Positions 1 through 6,167 of a stretch of DNA of 14,366 bases are shown in pieces. The notes beneath the pieces are model-generated. The model searched no databases, was not told the origin of the DNA, and saw only the letters and a program-made list of their open reading frames with translations. Within the stretch, counting starts at the first letter, position 1. Every line of letters starts with the position of its first letter. The stretch is from Actinomycetes bacterium (lineage in GTDB: Bacteria > Actinomycetota > Actinomycetes > Actinomycetales > Actinomycetaceae). The stretch covers positions 1 to 14,366 of the forward strand of contig JAEWHO010000083.1 in assembly GCA_023387755.1 (NCBI GenBank), in the 5' to 3' direction. Made by a program: the position numbers and the translations under genes.

Positions 1-123
1 GGTCAGGACTGCCCACTGGCGGGTAGCGCTCACCTGCCGGATAGGTGGCAGAGTTGATGACTGGCCGCTGTGGGGGCCGGTAGCGCGATTATTCGGCTGG
101 ATGGGGGCGTTCGTCGTCGTCAT
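1..123 (-). CDS. ABC-2 type transporter permease, N-terminal fragment
   Basis: Only the first 41 codons are in the window. The ATG is at 121-123 and the frame stays open to base 1. A good ribosome binding site (GGAAGGAGAT on the minus strand) precedes it, and it starts 19 nt after the stop of the ATPase gene on the same strand, so the two are almost certainly one operon. The visible part is a polar, proline- and threonine-rich cytoplasmic leader ending in residues (TRQWAVLT) of the kind that precede the first membrane helix of ABC-2 export permeases. The permease call therefore rests mainly on gene order, since no membrane segment is inside the window. Substrate unknown. Confidence 0.7.
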   Translation of the reverse strand, partial: MTTTNAPIQPNNRATGPHSGQSSTLPPIRQVSATRQWAVLT

Positions 124-142
124 AATGTAATCTCCTTCCGCA

Positions 143-1141
143 CTAGACCTGCTGGCCGGCAATATCGAGGAATACGGATTCGAGGTCGGCCTCGCGAGCG
201 GTGAGACCGCTCAGGTGCACATTCGCGGACGCCGCCCACGTCAGCAGCGCGGTGAGGTCACGCTGCAGGTGCTCGGTCTTCCATATGAGGCGACCATCGG
301 ATTCGTGGGCGTCGTGGCGCAGCTGGTCCGGGAGCTGGGTGAATAGGTCAGGCGCATTACGGACCGAGATCGTGGACGGATAACCGGCGACGACCTCCGC
401 GTGGGTGCCGCTGCGAGCGATCACCCCCTCATGCATGAGTACCAGGCGGTCACACAGACGATCCGCCTCCTCCAGGTAGTGGGTGGTGAGCACAACCGTG
501 GTGCCTTGCTGGTGAAGACGCTCAATGAGTTGCCAGCAGGTGCGGCGTGATTGCGGGTCCAGCCCGGTGGTGGGTTCATCGAGGAACAGCAGGGCAGGTT
601 GGCCCACAATCGCACACGCCAGATCGAGGCGGCGCACCTCCCCGCCCGATAGAGCTTTGACGCGCACGCCGGCCCGTTGGTTGAGCCCGACGGCGTCTAA
701 GGTCTCATCAATGCTCATGGGATTGGACAGCGTACCGGCCCACATCGCCAAGGTTTCCCGGACGGTGAGGTCGGTGGGGAAGCCGCCCTCTTGCATCATG
801 ACGCCCTGGTGAGGGCGGATGCGGTGGCGGTCGCGGCGAGGATCTAATCCGAATACGCGCACCTGGCCGCCCTGGCTGGGAGCCAGACCTTCGAGGACCT
901 CCAGGGTCGAGGTTTTCCCGGCTCCGTTGGTGCCGAGGAGACCGAAAATCTCGCCCTCGCGCACCGAGAAACTGACATTATCGACGGCGGTGAAGTCCTT
1001 GCCGTAGCGGCGGGTGAGAGCGTCTACCTCAATAACGACGCCGTCCGTACTGGCAGTCGGTTGGACCCCGCCAGCGGTGGCGCTGGTGCGGGCACTGCCC
1101 TCAGCGAGACTGCTTTGTTGGGATACGTGATTCTCTCTCAT
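143..1141 (-). CDS. ABC transporter ATP-binding protein (DrrA/ABC-2 exporter type)
   Basis: This is a 332-residue ATPase that would power an ABC-2 exporter together with the permease just downstream. All nucleotide-binding motifs are present in order: Walker A GTNGAGKT (residues 70-77), Q-loop around Q117, signature LSGGE (164-168), Walker B LLFLDEP (184-190) followed by TTGLDP, and the H-loop histidine 221 in TTHYLEEADRL. The TTGLDP and HYLEEAD sequences are typical of the DrrA/CcmA subgroup that serves drug, lipid or polyketide exporters. The first 35 residues are a low-complexity extension before the conserved fold, so the start is uncertain. No clear ribosome binding site precedes the ATG at 1141, and a leaderless or later start is possible. 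Substrate cannot be told from sequence. The TetR gene on the same strand further upstream could control it, but the toxin island lies between them. Confidence 0.93.
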   Translation of the reverse strand: MRENHVSQQSSLAEGSARTSATAGGVQPTASTDGVVIEVDALTRRYGKDFTAVDNVSFSVREGEIFGLLGTNGAGKTSTLEVLEGLAPSQGGQVRVFGLDPRRDRHRIRPHQGVMMQEGGFPTDLTVRETLAMWAGTLSNPMSIDETLDAVGLNQRAGVRVKALSGGEVRRLDLACAIVGQPALLFLDEPTTGLDPQSRRTCWQLIERLHQQGTTVVLTTHYLEEADRLCDRLVLMHEGVIARSGTHAEVVAGYPSTISVRNAPDLFTQLPDQLRHDAHESDGRLIWKTEHLQRDLTALLTWAASANVHLSGLTAREADLESVFLDIAGQQV

Positions 1142-1220
1142 ACCAACCAGTCTGGCGATGGCCGGGCTGTGGTGGTAGTGCCACGCGCGCAGAATCTATA
1201 TGAGGAATGCGGGGGTGGGA

Positions 1221-1237
1221 GCTGACAAAAGTCATGC
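1221..1237. promoter_or_regulatory. Inverted repeat TGAC-AAAA-GTCA upstream of the exporter
   Basis: TGAC (1223-1226) and GTCA (1231-1234) form a perfect 4-bp inverted repeat around AAAA. On the minus strand the left part reads TTGTCA, close to a -35 element, and a TATA-rich stretch (CATATAGAT) follows at about 1194-1202. The 19-22 bp spacing to that stretch is too long for a normal promoter. It may be an operator or promoter part for the exporter operon, but the evidence is weak. Confidence 0.25.
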
Positions 1238-1260
1238 CGGGCGGCGACTGCTAGGAGGCT

Positions 1261-1302
1261 GTGGCCGTGCAGCGGAAGCGTCGGTGGGAACGCAGCTGGT
1301 AG
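1261..1302 (+). other. Very short cationic ORF behind a consensus Shine-Dalgarno
   Basis: A perfect AGGAGG lies at 1253-1258 with no long gene behind it. GTG at 1261 (spacing 2) or GTG at 1267 (spacing 8, better) opens an 11-13 codon frame ending in TAG at 1300-1302. It encodes a peptide rich in arginine, lysine and tryptophan (QRKRRWERSW). It could be a leader peptide, the stump of a gene interrupted by the downstream island, or chance. I do not recognise it. Confidence 0.2.
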
Positions 1303-1388
1303 GGCCGCGACCAACTGGCCGGGAAGATGGTTACTCGCCGATGATAGATTCCCTTGAACTCAATCCTAGGCCGAAGTAACATCGAACG

Positions 1389-1408
1389 AAACGAAAATAA
1401 TTTCGTTT
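1389..1408. promoter_or_regulatory. Operator-like inverted repeat of the toxin-antitoxin operon
   Basis: Perfect 8-bp arms AAACGAAA (1389-1396) and TTTCGTTT (1401-1408) flank ATAA. The repeat overlaps the best -10 candidate (AATAAT, 1396-1401) and ends 20 nt before the antitoxin ATG. The antitoxin carries a DNA-binding domain, and autoregulation by antitoxin or toxin-antitoxin complex is the rule for type II modules. An autorepression operator is therefore the natural reading. No protein has been shown to bind it here. Confidence 0.6.
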
Positions 1409-1428
1409 TGACGGAATGAGGTGAGTGG

Positions 1429-1935
1429 ATGTCCCGCGCAACTAAAGATCGAACATATCTGCCCGATGACTTTGTGGTGTCACGGTCTTCTAGTGGTGCC
1501 ACCTTCAGTGAGGTCGAAGAACAACTGGCGCGGCACGGAGCGCGATTACTGCTGCGTTCGGGGGATCAGGAGTGTGACCTCCCGCGAGAATATGCGGAAT
1601 TGTTGCTTCACATTGTTACTGCGCTGAATCAGGGTAAAGGGGTCACGGTGGTGGCCCATAACCAGGAGGTGTCTACCCAGGAGGCGGCCGACTTGTTGGG
1701 GATCTCCCGGCCAACTGTCGTGCGTCTCTGCGAAGAGGGAGCCATTCCTTTCCGGAAGACGAATCGACACCGGCGCTTGTATCTCCGTGACGTCATCGAT
1801 TACCGCGACCGGCAGCGTGTGCGCAGCGATGCCATCCTCAGTGAGATGGTCGCGGACTCGCAGGAGCTTGATCTGTACTCGATCGACCTCGATGAGGCCG
1901 CTGCAAAAGTGCGGTCGATCCGAGAAAAAGCATAA
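1429..1935 (+). CDS. HTH (excisionase/MerR-like) antitoxin of a type II toxin-antitoxin module
   Basis: This 168-residue DNA-binding protein is the probable antitoxin of the PIN protein that starts 5 nt after its stop. The N-terminal part (to about residue 75) includes LPREYAELLLHIVTAL and KGVTVV, a segment that in actinobacterial relatives links to the HTH. Residues 80-128 form a helix-turn-helix of the excisionase type (EVSTQEAADLLGISRPTVVRL, then a basic wing RHRRLYLRDVIDYRDR). The acidic C-terminal tail (about 134-168) would be the toxin-binding part. The ATG at 1429 has a good ribosome binding site (GAGGTG, 1418-1423). A GTG at 1421 opens another frame that has no support. The inverted repeat just upstream suggests autoregulation. 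Base composition is lower in G+C than the surrounding core genes. The family call is firm; antitoxin function is inferred from pairing with the PIN gene. Confidence 0.85.
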   Translation: MSRATKDRTYLPDDFVVSRSSSGATFSEVEEQLARHGARLLLRSGDQECDLPREYAELLLHIVTALNQGKGVTVVAHNQEVSTQEAADLLGISRPTVVRLCEEGAIPFRKTNRHRRLYLRDVIDYRDRQRVRSDAILSEMVADSQELDLYSIDLDEAAAKVRSIREKA

Positions 1936-1940
1936 GCGGC

Positions 1941-2534
1941 ATGGCTTTCTCGGCCTTCCTAGACACGTGCGTCCTAGTGCCCTCGCTGCAGCGGGATATT
2001 CTTCTCGAAGCGGCGTGTGCGCATCTTTACCGTCCCTTGTGGTCAGATCGTGTTGAAGAGGAGCTCGGAAAAACGCTTGAAGGCCTGCTTCGTGAAAAGG
2101 GATTATCTGTTGATGCTGCGCAGAATTACATTTGTAGATTGTTAAATCAGATGAACGACTCGCTACCGGATGCGAAAGTGAACGTGCCGTTGGTAAGTTC
2201 TTCGCGGCTTCGCCTCCAGCTACCTGACCCCGGGGATTGTCACATAGTCGAAGCCGCCATGCTAGGCCGGGCTGACGTGATCGTCACCCATAATCTGCGA
2301 CATTTCCCGGACGCCTCGCTCCCCGGTGCCTTGTTTTCCCAATCGTTAGACAATTTCCTCTCTGACCTGTTGTCGCACAATCCCGCTGTCATGGGGCATG
2401 TACTCAACGTAATCGCGGGGAGGAGTGGTCGAAAAGGACCCGTATGGAGCGTGGAAGATATTCTACTGACGATTAAGCGTGAAACGCCGCAGTTCGTCCG
2501 CGATATCTCCAACTACCTCCAAGCCATTAGATAA
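1941..2534 (+). CDS. PIN-domain toxin (VapC-like, PIN_3 type ribonuclease)
   Basis: This 197-residue PIN-domain protein is probably a metal-dependent RNA endonuclease toxin held inactive by the HTH protein encoded just before it. The PIN core is visible: D8 in FLDTCVLVPS, an acidic cluster E39-E41 after LYRPLWSDRV, D96 and D99 in LPDPGDCHIVEAA, and the THNLRHFP segment (116-123). These are the places where PIN ribonucleases hold the acidic metal-binding residues. The spelling matches the PIN_3 subgroup common in actinobacteria beside HTH antitoxins. The C-terminal 60 residues are helical and carry no recognised motif. The ATG at 1941 follows the antitoxin stop by 5 nt with only a weak ribosome binding site, so translation is probably coupled. 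The RNA target is unknown. Confidence 0.85.
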   Translation: MAFSAFLDTCVLVPSLQRDILLEAACAHLYRPLWSDRVEEELGKTLEGLLREKGLSVDAAQNYICRLLNQMNDSLPDAKVNVPLVSSSRLRLQLPDPGDCHIVEAAMLGRADVIVTHNLRHFPDASLPGALFSQSLDNFLSDLLSHNPAVMGHVLNVIAGRSGRKGPVWSVEDILLTIKRETPQFVRDISNYLQAIR

Positions 2535-2672
2535 ACCGATTTTATTTAAGCGAGGTGGATAAGAGGTAAAATCCGTTTTGTGTCGTCAAAATCGCAATAA
2601 CCCTGTAAGGGGCGGTAGTGCACGAGAAAAAGTATTAAACGACTTAACTGTATGTGCGAATAGGAAGCGAGA

Positions 2673-3893
2673 ATGGGAGAAAAAGTAAGATCCTGGCAGG
2701 GAGAGCCTGGAGGCAAAGCGGGCGATGGCGCCGCGGTAAGGCCATGTTCTCTTTGGGTGGCCGTTGTCCTTAATATCGCTGCCGCAGTGGGGTTACTCGT
2801 TTTTCTGATTCTAACTATGCCTCGGCTCCTTCCTGTCATGCTCGGTCACGCTGCCAACGGCGATATCACCCCTACCCTCGTAGTGAGCGCTAGTTTGTCT
2901 ATCGTTGGCGGAATTGGTGGGGTAGTGCTGATGGTAGTTAGTTATCGCAAGCAGAAGCTCAACGAGCAGATCCACAAAGAGTCGCAACGTGAGGCATTAG
3001 AGCAGCGTTTCATACAACTTGTAGGAACACTTGATGGTCCAGATCAACAGGTCAGCTATGCCTTGCGGGAAATGTTTTACATCAGCGAAAAAATTGTTGA
3101 GATTGACGAACGTGGTTCAAAAGAACCGAAGAGGGTAGAGTCGAGGAGGGAACGCGTTAGTGGCATGTGCGAGTCGGGGCTCGATTTGGCAGCGGTGACG
3201 ACAAGAAGAGCAAAACCAGAGTTGCAGCGCTGCGTGAACATTGCCTGCAACTGCATTCGGTATCAGTCGAACAGGATGCCGTCAGATGCAGCTCTAGTGC
3301 AGCTTGAGATGCTCAAGATTCTCGGCGAAAGTTTCGACAGAGATCCGCGCTGGAGTCGGTGCGATTTCCGGCTTAGCAATGTCACCTTCTGGTGTCCAGT
3401 CAACATCGATGGGTGTCAGATAAGTGGAGCAGTCGATTTTACTTCGGCTCGTTTTGCAGAAGGATTTTCTGCCCGAGAAACGCGGTTTTCTACAGTGTTT
3501 TTCGAGGGGGCAGCGTTCGAAGGAGCGCAGGCTCGATTTGTAAACGCTATTTTTGAAGGTAATGCGTTCTTCGGTACGACGTTGTTTCAAAGCGAAGCAG
3601 ATTTTACTGGGGCTCGCTTTTTAAAACCTGTCTCGTTTAGCAGAGCGTCAGTAACATCCGATTGCGGGCCGACAATTGTAAGCAAGGATCTCGTGGAGAA
3701 AATGAAGGGTGGTGCAATATTTCGCGGTGCAGCATCTTTTGATAATGTCATGTTCGCTGACAAAGCAGATTTTACGGAAACTAGCTTTAAAGATGTTAGT
3801 TTTGAAGATGCGACGGCGAAGGAGATTAGCTTCGACAGCGCGGTCGGGTTCCCCCTCAAAAATGTTGACGCCATCGGTGAAAATGAGGCCTAA
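2673..3893 (+). CDS. Membrane-anchored pentapeptide-repeat protein, function unknown
   Basis: This 406-residue protein has no recognised catalytic motif. After a short N-terminus there are two hydrophobic helices (about 27-49 and 68-91), then a charged helical stretch (92-112). A helical domain follows that includes LEQRFIQLVGTL and LQRCVNIACNCIRYQ; these resemble the ERF..QLG and QRQTC.DVLCAYLR segments of a family of actinomycete pentapeptide proteins. From about 228 to 386 a phenylalanine recurs roughly every five residues (FTSARF, FEGAAFEG, FTGARF, FADKADF), the F-type form of the pentapeptide beta-helix. A 40-residue charged segment (about 140-182) separates the two helical parts. The ATG at 2673 follows AGGAAG at 2662-2667. 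The gene is notably A+T-rich; the line at 3721 is 42% G+C. It lies 138 nt after the toxin gene, in a spacer with a weak AT-rich inverted repeat (GATTTTA 2538-2544, TAAAATC 2567-2573). Known relatives have no established function. Confidence 0.8.
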   Translation: MGEKVRSWQGEPGGKAGDGAAVRPCSLWVAVVLNIAAAVGLLVFLILTMPRLLPVMLGHAANGDITPTLVVSASLSIVGGIGGVVLMVVSYRKQKLNEQIHKESQREALEQRFIQLVGTLDGPDQQVSYALREMFYISEKIVEIDERGSKEPKRVESRRERVSGMCESGLDLAAVTTRRAKPELQRCVNIACNCIRYQSNRMPSDAALVQLEMLKILGESFDRDPRWSRCDFRLSNVTFWCPVNIDGCQISGAVDFTSARFAEGFSARETRFSTVFFEGAAFEGAQARFVNAIFEGNAFFGTTLFQSEADFTGARFLKPVSFSRASVTSDCGPTIVSKDLVEKMKGGAIFRGAASFDNVMFADKADFTETSFKDVSFEDATAKEISFDSAVGFPLKNVDAIGENEA

Positions 3894-3933
3894 ATTAGTA
3901 GGGGCGGGGCCAATCGTAGCGGCGGATCGGGAT

Positions 3934-3947
3934 GTAGTGAGCACTAC
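3934..3947. repeat. Perfect inverted repeat GTAGTG-AG-CACTAC
   Basis: Six-base arms flank AG in the spacer between the convergent pentapeptide and tetR genes. The two-base centre is too short for an RNA hairpin loop, so a dimeric protein site or a recombination scar is more likely than a terminator. The right half (GCACTACC, 3941-3948) is the reverse complement of GGTAGTGC, which also occurs at 1174-1181 and 2614-2621. Confidence 0.4.
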
Positions 3948-4004
3948 CGCGACTGAACCGTTTCGCTTTCCGGGTTGAGTGGGGAGGAAGCCGGATAGTC
4001 CCTG

Positions 4005-4044
4005 CGGCGTGCGTGTATGGGAGAAGACGGTGCACGCGACGCCG
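4005..4044 (-). terminator. Hairpin between convergent genes, probable tetR terminator
   Basis: CGGCGTGCGTG (4005-4015) pairs with CACGCGACGCCG (4033-4044) as 11 base pairs with one bulged G and a 17-nt loop. It begins just past the tetR stop (4051) and also lies downstream of the plus-strand pentapeptide gene, so it could serve both. There is no T-tract on either strand, which is common in high-G+C actinobacteria but lowers certainty. Confidence 0.4.
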
Positions 4045-4050
4045 ACAGCA

Positions 4051-4686
4051 TTAGTCGTCCTCGCTGAGGGTGGGGGTGCGCTCCAGGCCCCGTAGGCCGT
4101 TCCAAGCCAGGTTCATCAGGTGCGCAGCAACATCCTTCTTCTTGGGGGTGCGTGCCTCTAGCCACCACTGGCCGGTCAGCGCGATCATACCTACGAGCAT
4201 CTGCGCGTACAGGGGCGCATGTTCTTCCCGCAGGCCGCGCTGGCGGAACTGGGCGGCCAAGAGATGCTCCACTTGCACCGCCACATCACCAATGAGAGAC
4301 GAAAACGTGCCCGTCGTCTGGGTGACCGGTGAATCGCGCACCAGAATCCGGAATCCTTCCGCATGCTCCTCGATGTAATCCAGGAGCGCTAGCGACGTGC
4401 GTTCCACGATGGCGCGGGGGTGGCCGCCGTCGTCGAGGGACTCAGTAATTGCCCGCGTGAGCTCTTGCACTTCACGATCCACAATGACGGCGTAAATGCC
4501 CTCTTTCCCACCGAAATGCTCATACACCACCGGTTTGGACACCTTCGCGGCCGCCGCGACTTCTTCCACCGAGGTATTGTCGTAGCCGCGCTCAGCGAAA
4601 AGTCTGCGCGCCACCTTAATTAACTGTTCGCGACGCTGCGTTCCCGTCATACGCGCCCGCGCGGAAGAGGATTTTTTAGCTGCCAC
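4051..4686 (-). CDS. TetR-family transcriptional regulator (Rv1019-like)
   Basis: This is a 211-residue TetR repressor. The N-terminal helix-turn-helix (about 14-60) reads RREQLIKVARRLFAERGYDNTSVEEVAAAAKVSKPVVYEHFGGKEGIY in two overlapping parts. The C-terminal ligand domain ends in GQWWLEARTPKKKDVAAHLMNLAWNGL. Both closely resemble the regulator that sits beside glmU and mfd in mycobacteria (Rv1019). The frame is open upstream to 4797, but those 37 extra residues look non-coding and overlap the promoter region. I start at GTG 4686, which gives the MAAKKSSSARARMTG N-terminus usual for the family; ATG at 4539 + 0 in frame terms (residue 13, M of MTGTQ) is an alternative. A -10-like AATACT lies just upstream, so the mRNA may be leaderless. 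Rv1019 is reported to repress itself and nearby mfd; the effector is unknown. Here it could also act on the exporter at 1-1141. Confidence 0.9.
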   Translation of the reverse strand: MAAKKSSSARARMTGTQRREQLIKVARRLFAERGYDNTSVEEVAAAAKVSKPVVYEHFGGKEGIYAVIVDREVQELTRAITESLDDGGHPRAIVERTSLALLDYIEEHAEGFRILVRDSPVTQTTGTFSSLIGDVAVQVEHLLAAQFRQRGLREEHAPLYAQMLVGMIALTGQWWLEARTPKKKDVAAHLMNLAWNGLRGLERTPTLSEDD

Positions 4687-4693
4687 GCCTTTC

Positions 4694-4722
4694 AGTATTC
4701 CACACCGCTTAAGCCCGCTCAG
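4694..4722 (-). promoter_or_regulatory. Putative tetR promoter with GCTTAAGC palindrome in the spacer
   Basis: Read on the minus strand, CTGAGC (4717-4722) and AATACT (4694-4699) are 17 bp apart and place the transcription start at about 4687, next to the GTG start codon at 4686. This would make a leaderless message. The 8-bp palindrome GCTTAAGC (4707-4714) lies between the two elements, where a repressor would block RNA polymerase. The hexamers are weak matches. Confidence 0.4.
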
Positions 4723-4761
4723 GAAGAGGAGATGCACGCAGATATGAGATAGCGGAATGAT

Positions 4762-4790
4762 TTGGGCGCAACGCCAATACCCGATAGACT
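4762..4790 (+). promoter_or_regulatory. Putative promoter of tRNA-Gln
   Basis: TTGGGC (4762-4767) and TAGACT (4785-4790) are separated by 17 bp and would start transcription near 4797, about 8 nt before the mature tRNA 5' end. Hexamer matches are moderate (3/6 and 4/6). Position and spacing are the main support. Confidence 0.45.
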
Positions 4791-4804
4791 GAGCCACGGT
4801 TCAT

Positions 4805-4879
4805 TCCGCCCTGGTGTAATGGCAGCACGCGGGCCTTTGGTGCCTTGAGATCCGGGTTCGAATCCTGGGGGCGGAACCA
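4805..4879 (+). tRNA. tRNA-Gln (anticodon TTG), CCA encoded
   Basis: A complete cloverleaf can be drawn. Acceptor TCCGCCC (4805-4811) pairs with GGGCGGA (4869-4875), followed by discriminator A4876 and an encoded CCA (4877-4879). The D-arm region GTGTAATGGCAGCAC closely resembles bacterial tRNA-Gln. The anticodon loop CTTTGGT has anticodon TTG, which reads CAA and, by wobble, CAG. The T-arm CCGGG-TTCGAAT-CCTGG has one G-T pair. The anticodon stem has a G-T pair and a possible mismatch at its outer end. It sits directly upstream of glmU, as in other actinobacteria. Confidence 0.93.
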
Positions 4880-4976
4880 GAACCGCAGCGCTGAAACGCC
4901 GAGCCCCTACTGTGCCAACGCGCCCCCCGGGGGAAGTCTCGCACCCTAGTTCGCTAGCGTGCAGGAAGGTGACGCC

Positions 4977-6140
4977 GTGCCCACCACCCGCGCCAACTCC
5001 ACCCGCACTACCGACAGTGCTGCCCCCGTGGCAGATGCGGATGATAGGCAACTTGCAGCCGTTCTCATCCTGGCTGCCGGTGCCGGCACGCGGATGAAAT
5101 CCACGACCCCCAAAGTCCTCCACTCCATCGCCGGGCGCAGCCTGCTCGGCCACGCCATTGCGGCAGGCCGGGAACTCAACCCCGACCGTCTCTGCGTCGT
5201 GGTGCGTCACCAGCGGGACCGGGTTGCCGAACACGCCCTCAGCTTCGATAAGCAGGTCGAAATAGCCGACCAAGACGACATCCCCGGCACCGGCCGGGCC
5301 GTACAGTGCGCCCTGCAAACGCTGGGGGAGCTACACGGTAGCGTCGTCGTCACCGCCGGGGACACCCCGCTGCTCGACGCCACCGAACTGCAAGCCCTCC
5401 TGAGTGCGCATCAGGCAGCCGGCAACGCCGTCACCGTACTCTCTGCGCGGGTGGACAACCCGTTCGGTTACGGGCGCGTGATACGTGACGCCGCCGGCGC
5501 CGTCACCGGGATCGTGGAAGAAAAAGACGCCGACGACGCCCAGCGGCAAGTCGATGAAATCAACACCGCCACCTACGTATTCGACGCCGACGTGCTCACC
5601 CGGGCGCTGGCACGCGTGGACCAGAACAACGCGCAAGGCGAAGTCTATTTGACCGATGTGATTGCCCTCGCCCACCGGGATGGTGAACGCGTAGGGGCTC
5701 ATATCCTCGCTGACGCCGCCACCGCAGAAGGCGCGAATGACCGCTCCCAGCTGGCGCGGCTCGGGGCCGAACTCAACCGGCGCACCCTTGAGCGGTGGAT
5801 GAAAGCGGGCGTCACGATCGTGGATCCCGGCTCCACCTGGATCGACGTGGATGCTAGCTTCGGTACCGATGTCACCATCGAACCGGGCTGCCAGATTCTC
5901 GGTGCCACCACCGTGGCTGACGGTGTGCGCATCGGCCCGGATACCACCATTAAAGACTGCGAGATCGCAGCCGGTGCCACCCTGGTGCGCACCCACGCCG
6001 AACTTAGCGAGATTCAAGCCGACGCCACCGTGGGGCCATTCGTACACCTCGCGCCTGGCTCCGTAGTTATCGCTAAGGAAAGAGTTAAGCCGTTTAGCGC
6101 CGTCGGAACCAGTCTCGACGACGCCGCCAGCCCCAGATAA
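4977..6140 (+). CDS. glmU: GlmU-type UDP-GlcNAc pyrophosphorylase lacking the acetyltransferase end
   Basis: This 387-residue protein corresponds to bifunctional GlmU, which is normally about 450-490 residues. The uridylyltransferase half is intact: LAAGAGTRM (32-40), PKVLH (45-49), GTGRA (104-108), GDTPLL (128-133) with the metal-binding aspartate, GYGR (164-167), EEKDA (181-185), EINTATY (194-200), QGEVYLTD (220-227) and GANDR (252-256). The left-handed beta-helix begins at about 280, but after TVGPFVHLAPG the sequence turns into an unrelated 27-residue tail and stops. The catalytic arginine of the LRPG motif is alanine here, and the regions carrying the family's active-site lysine and histidine are absent. 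I start at GTG 4977, which has AGGAAGG at 4963-4969 at ideal spacing; GTG 4959 would lie in front of that site. Predicted reaction: UTP plus GlcNAc-1-P to UDP-GlcNAc in the cytoplasm for peptidoglycan. Three short GC palindromes (CAGCGCTG 4886, CCCCCGGGGG 4924, CGCTAGCG 4952) lie upstream. Confidence 0.92.
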   Translation: MPTTRANSTRTTDSAAPVADADDRQLAAVLILAAGAGTRMKSTTPKVLHSIAGRSLLGHAIAAGRELNPDRLCVVVRHQRDRVAEHALSFDKQVEIADQDDIPGTGRAVQCALQTLGELHGSVVVTAGDTPLLDATELQALLSAHQAAGNAVTVLSARVDNPFGYGRVIRDAAGAVTGIVEEKDADDAQRQVDEINTATYVFDADVLTRALARVDQNNAQGEVYLTDVIALAHRDGERVGAHILADAATAEGANDRSQLARLGAELNRRTLERWMKAGVTIVDPGSTWIDVDASFGTDVTIEPGCQILGATTVADGVRIGPDTTIKDCEIAAGATLVRTHAELSEIQADATVGPFVHLAPGSVVIAKERVKPFSAVGTSLDDAASPR

Positions 6141-6167
6141 CGCGCCATCCGAGGAGGAGCTTCTGCC

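Noticed and set aside
2538..2573. GATTTTA/TAAAATC as a terminator for the toxin operon
   Set aside because: The 7-bp stem is almost all A-T with a 22-nt loop, too weak to claim as a terminator.
4687..4797. N-terminal extension of TetR to 4797 (248 residues)
   Set aside because: The extra 37 residues do not resemble the family, and they cover the promoter region and reach close to the tRNA.
6040..6167. Simple frameshift as the cause of the short GlmU
   Set aside because: The two other plus-strand frames hit stops (tag and taa) within a few codons after the PG of LAPG and contain no GlmU C-terminal sequence, and there is no room before prs.
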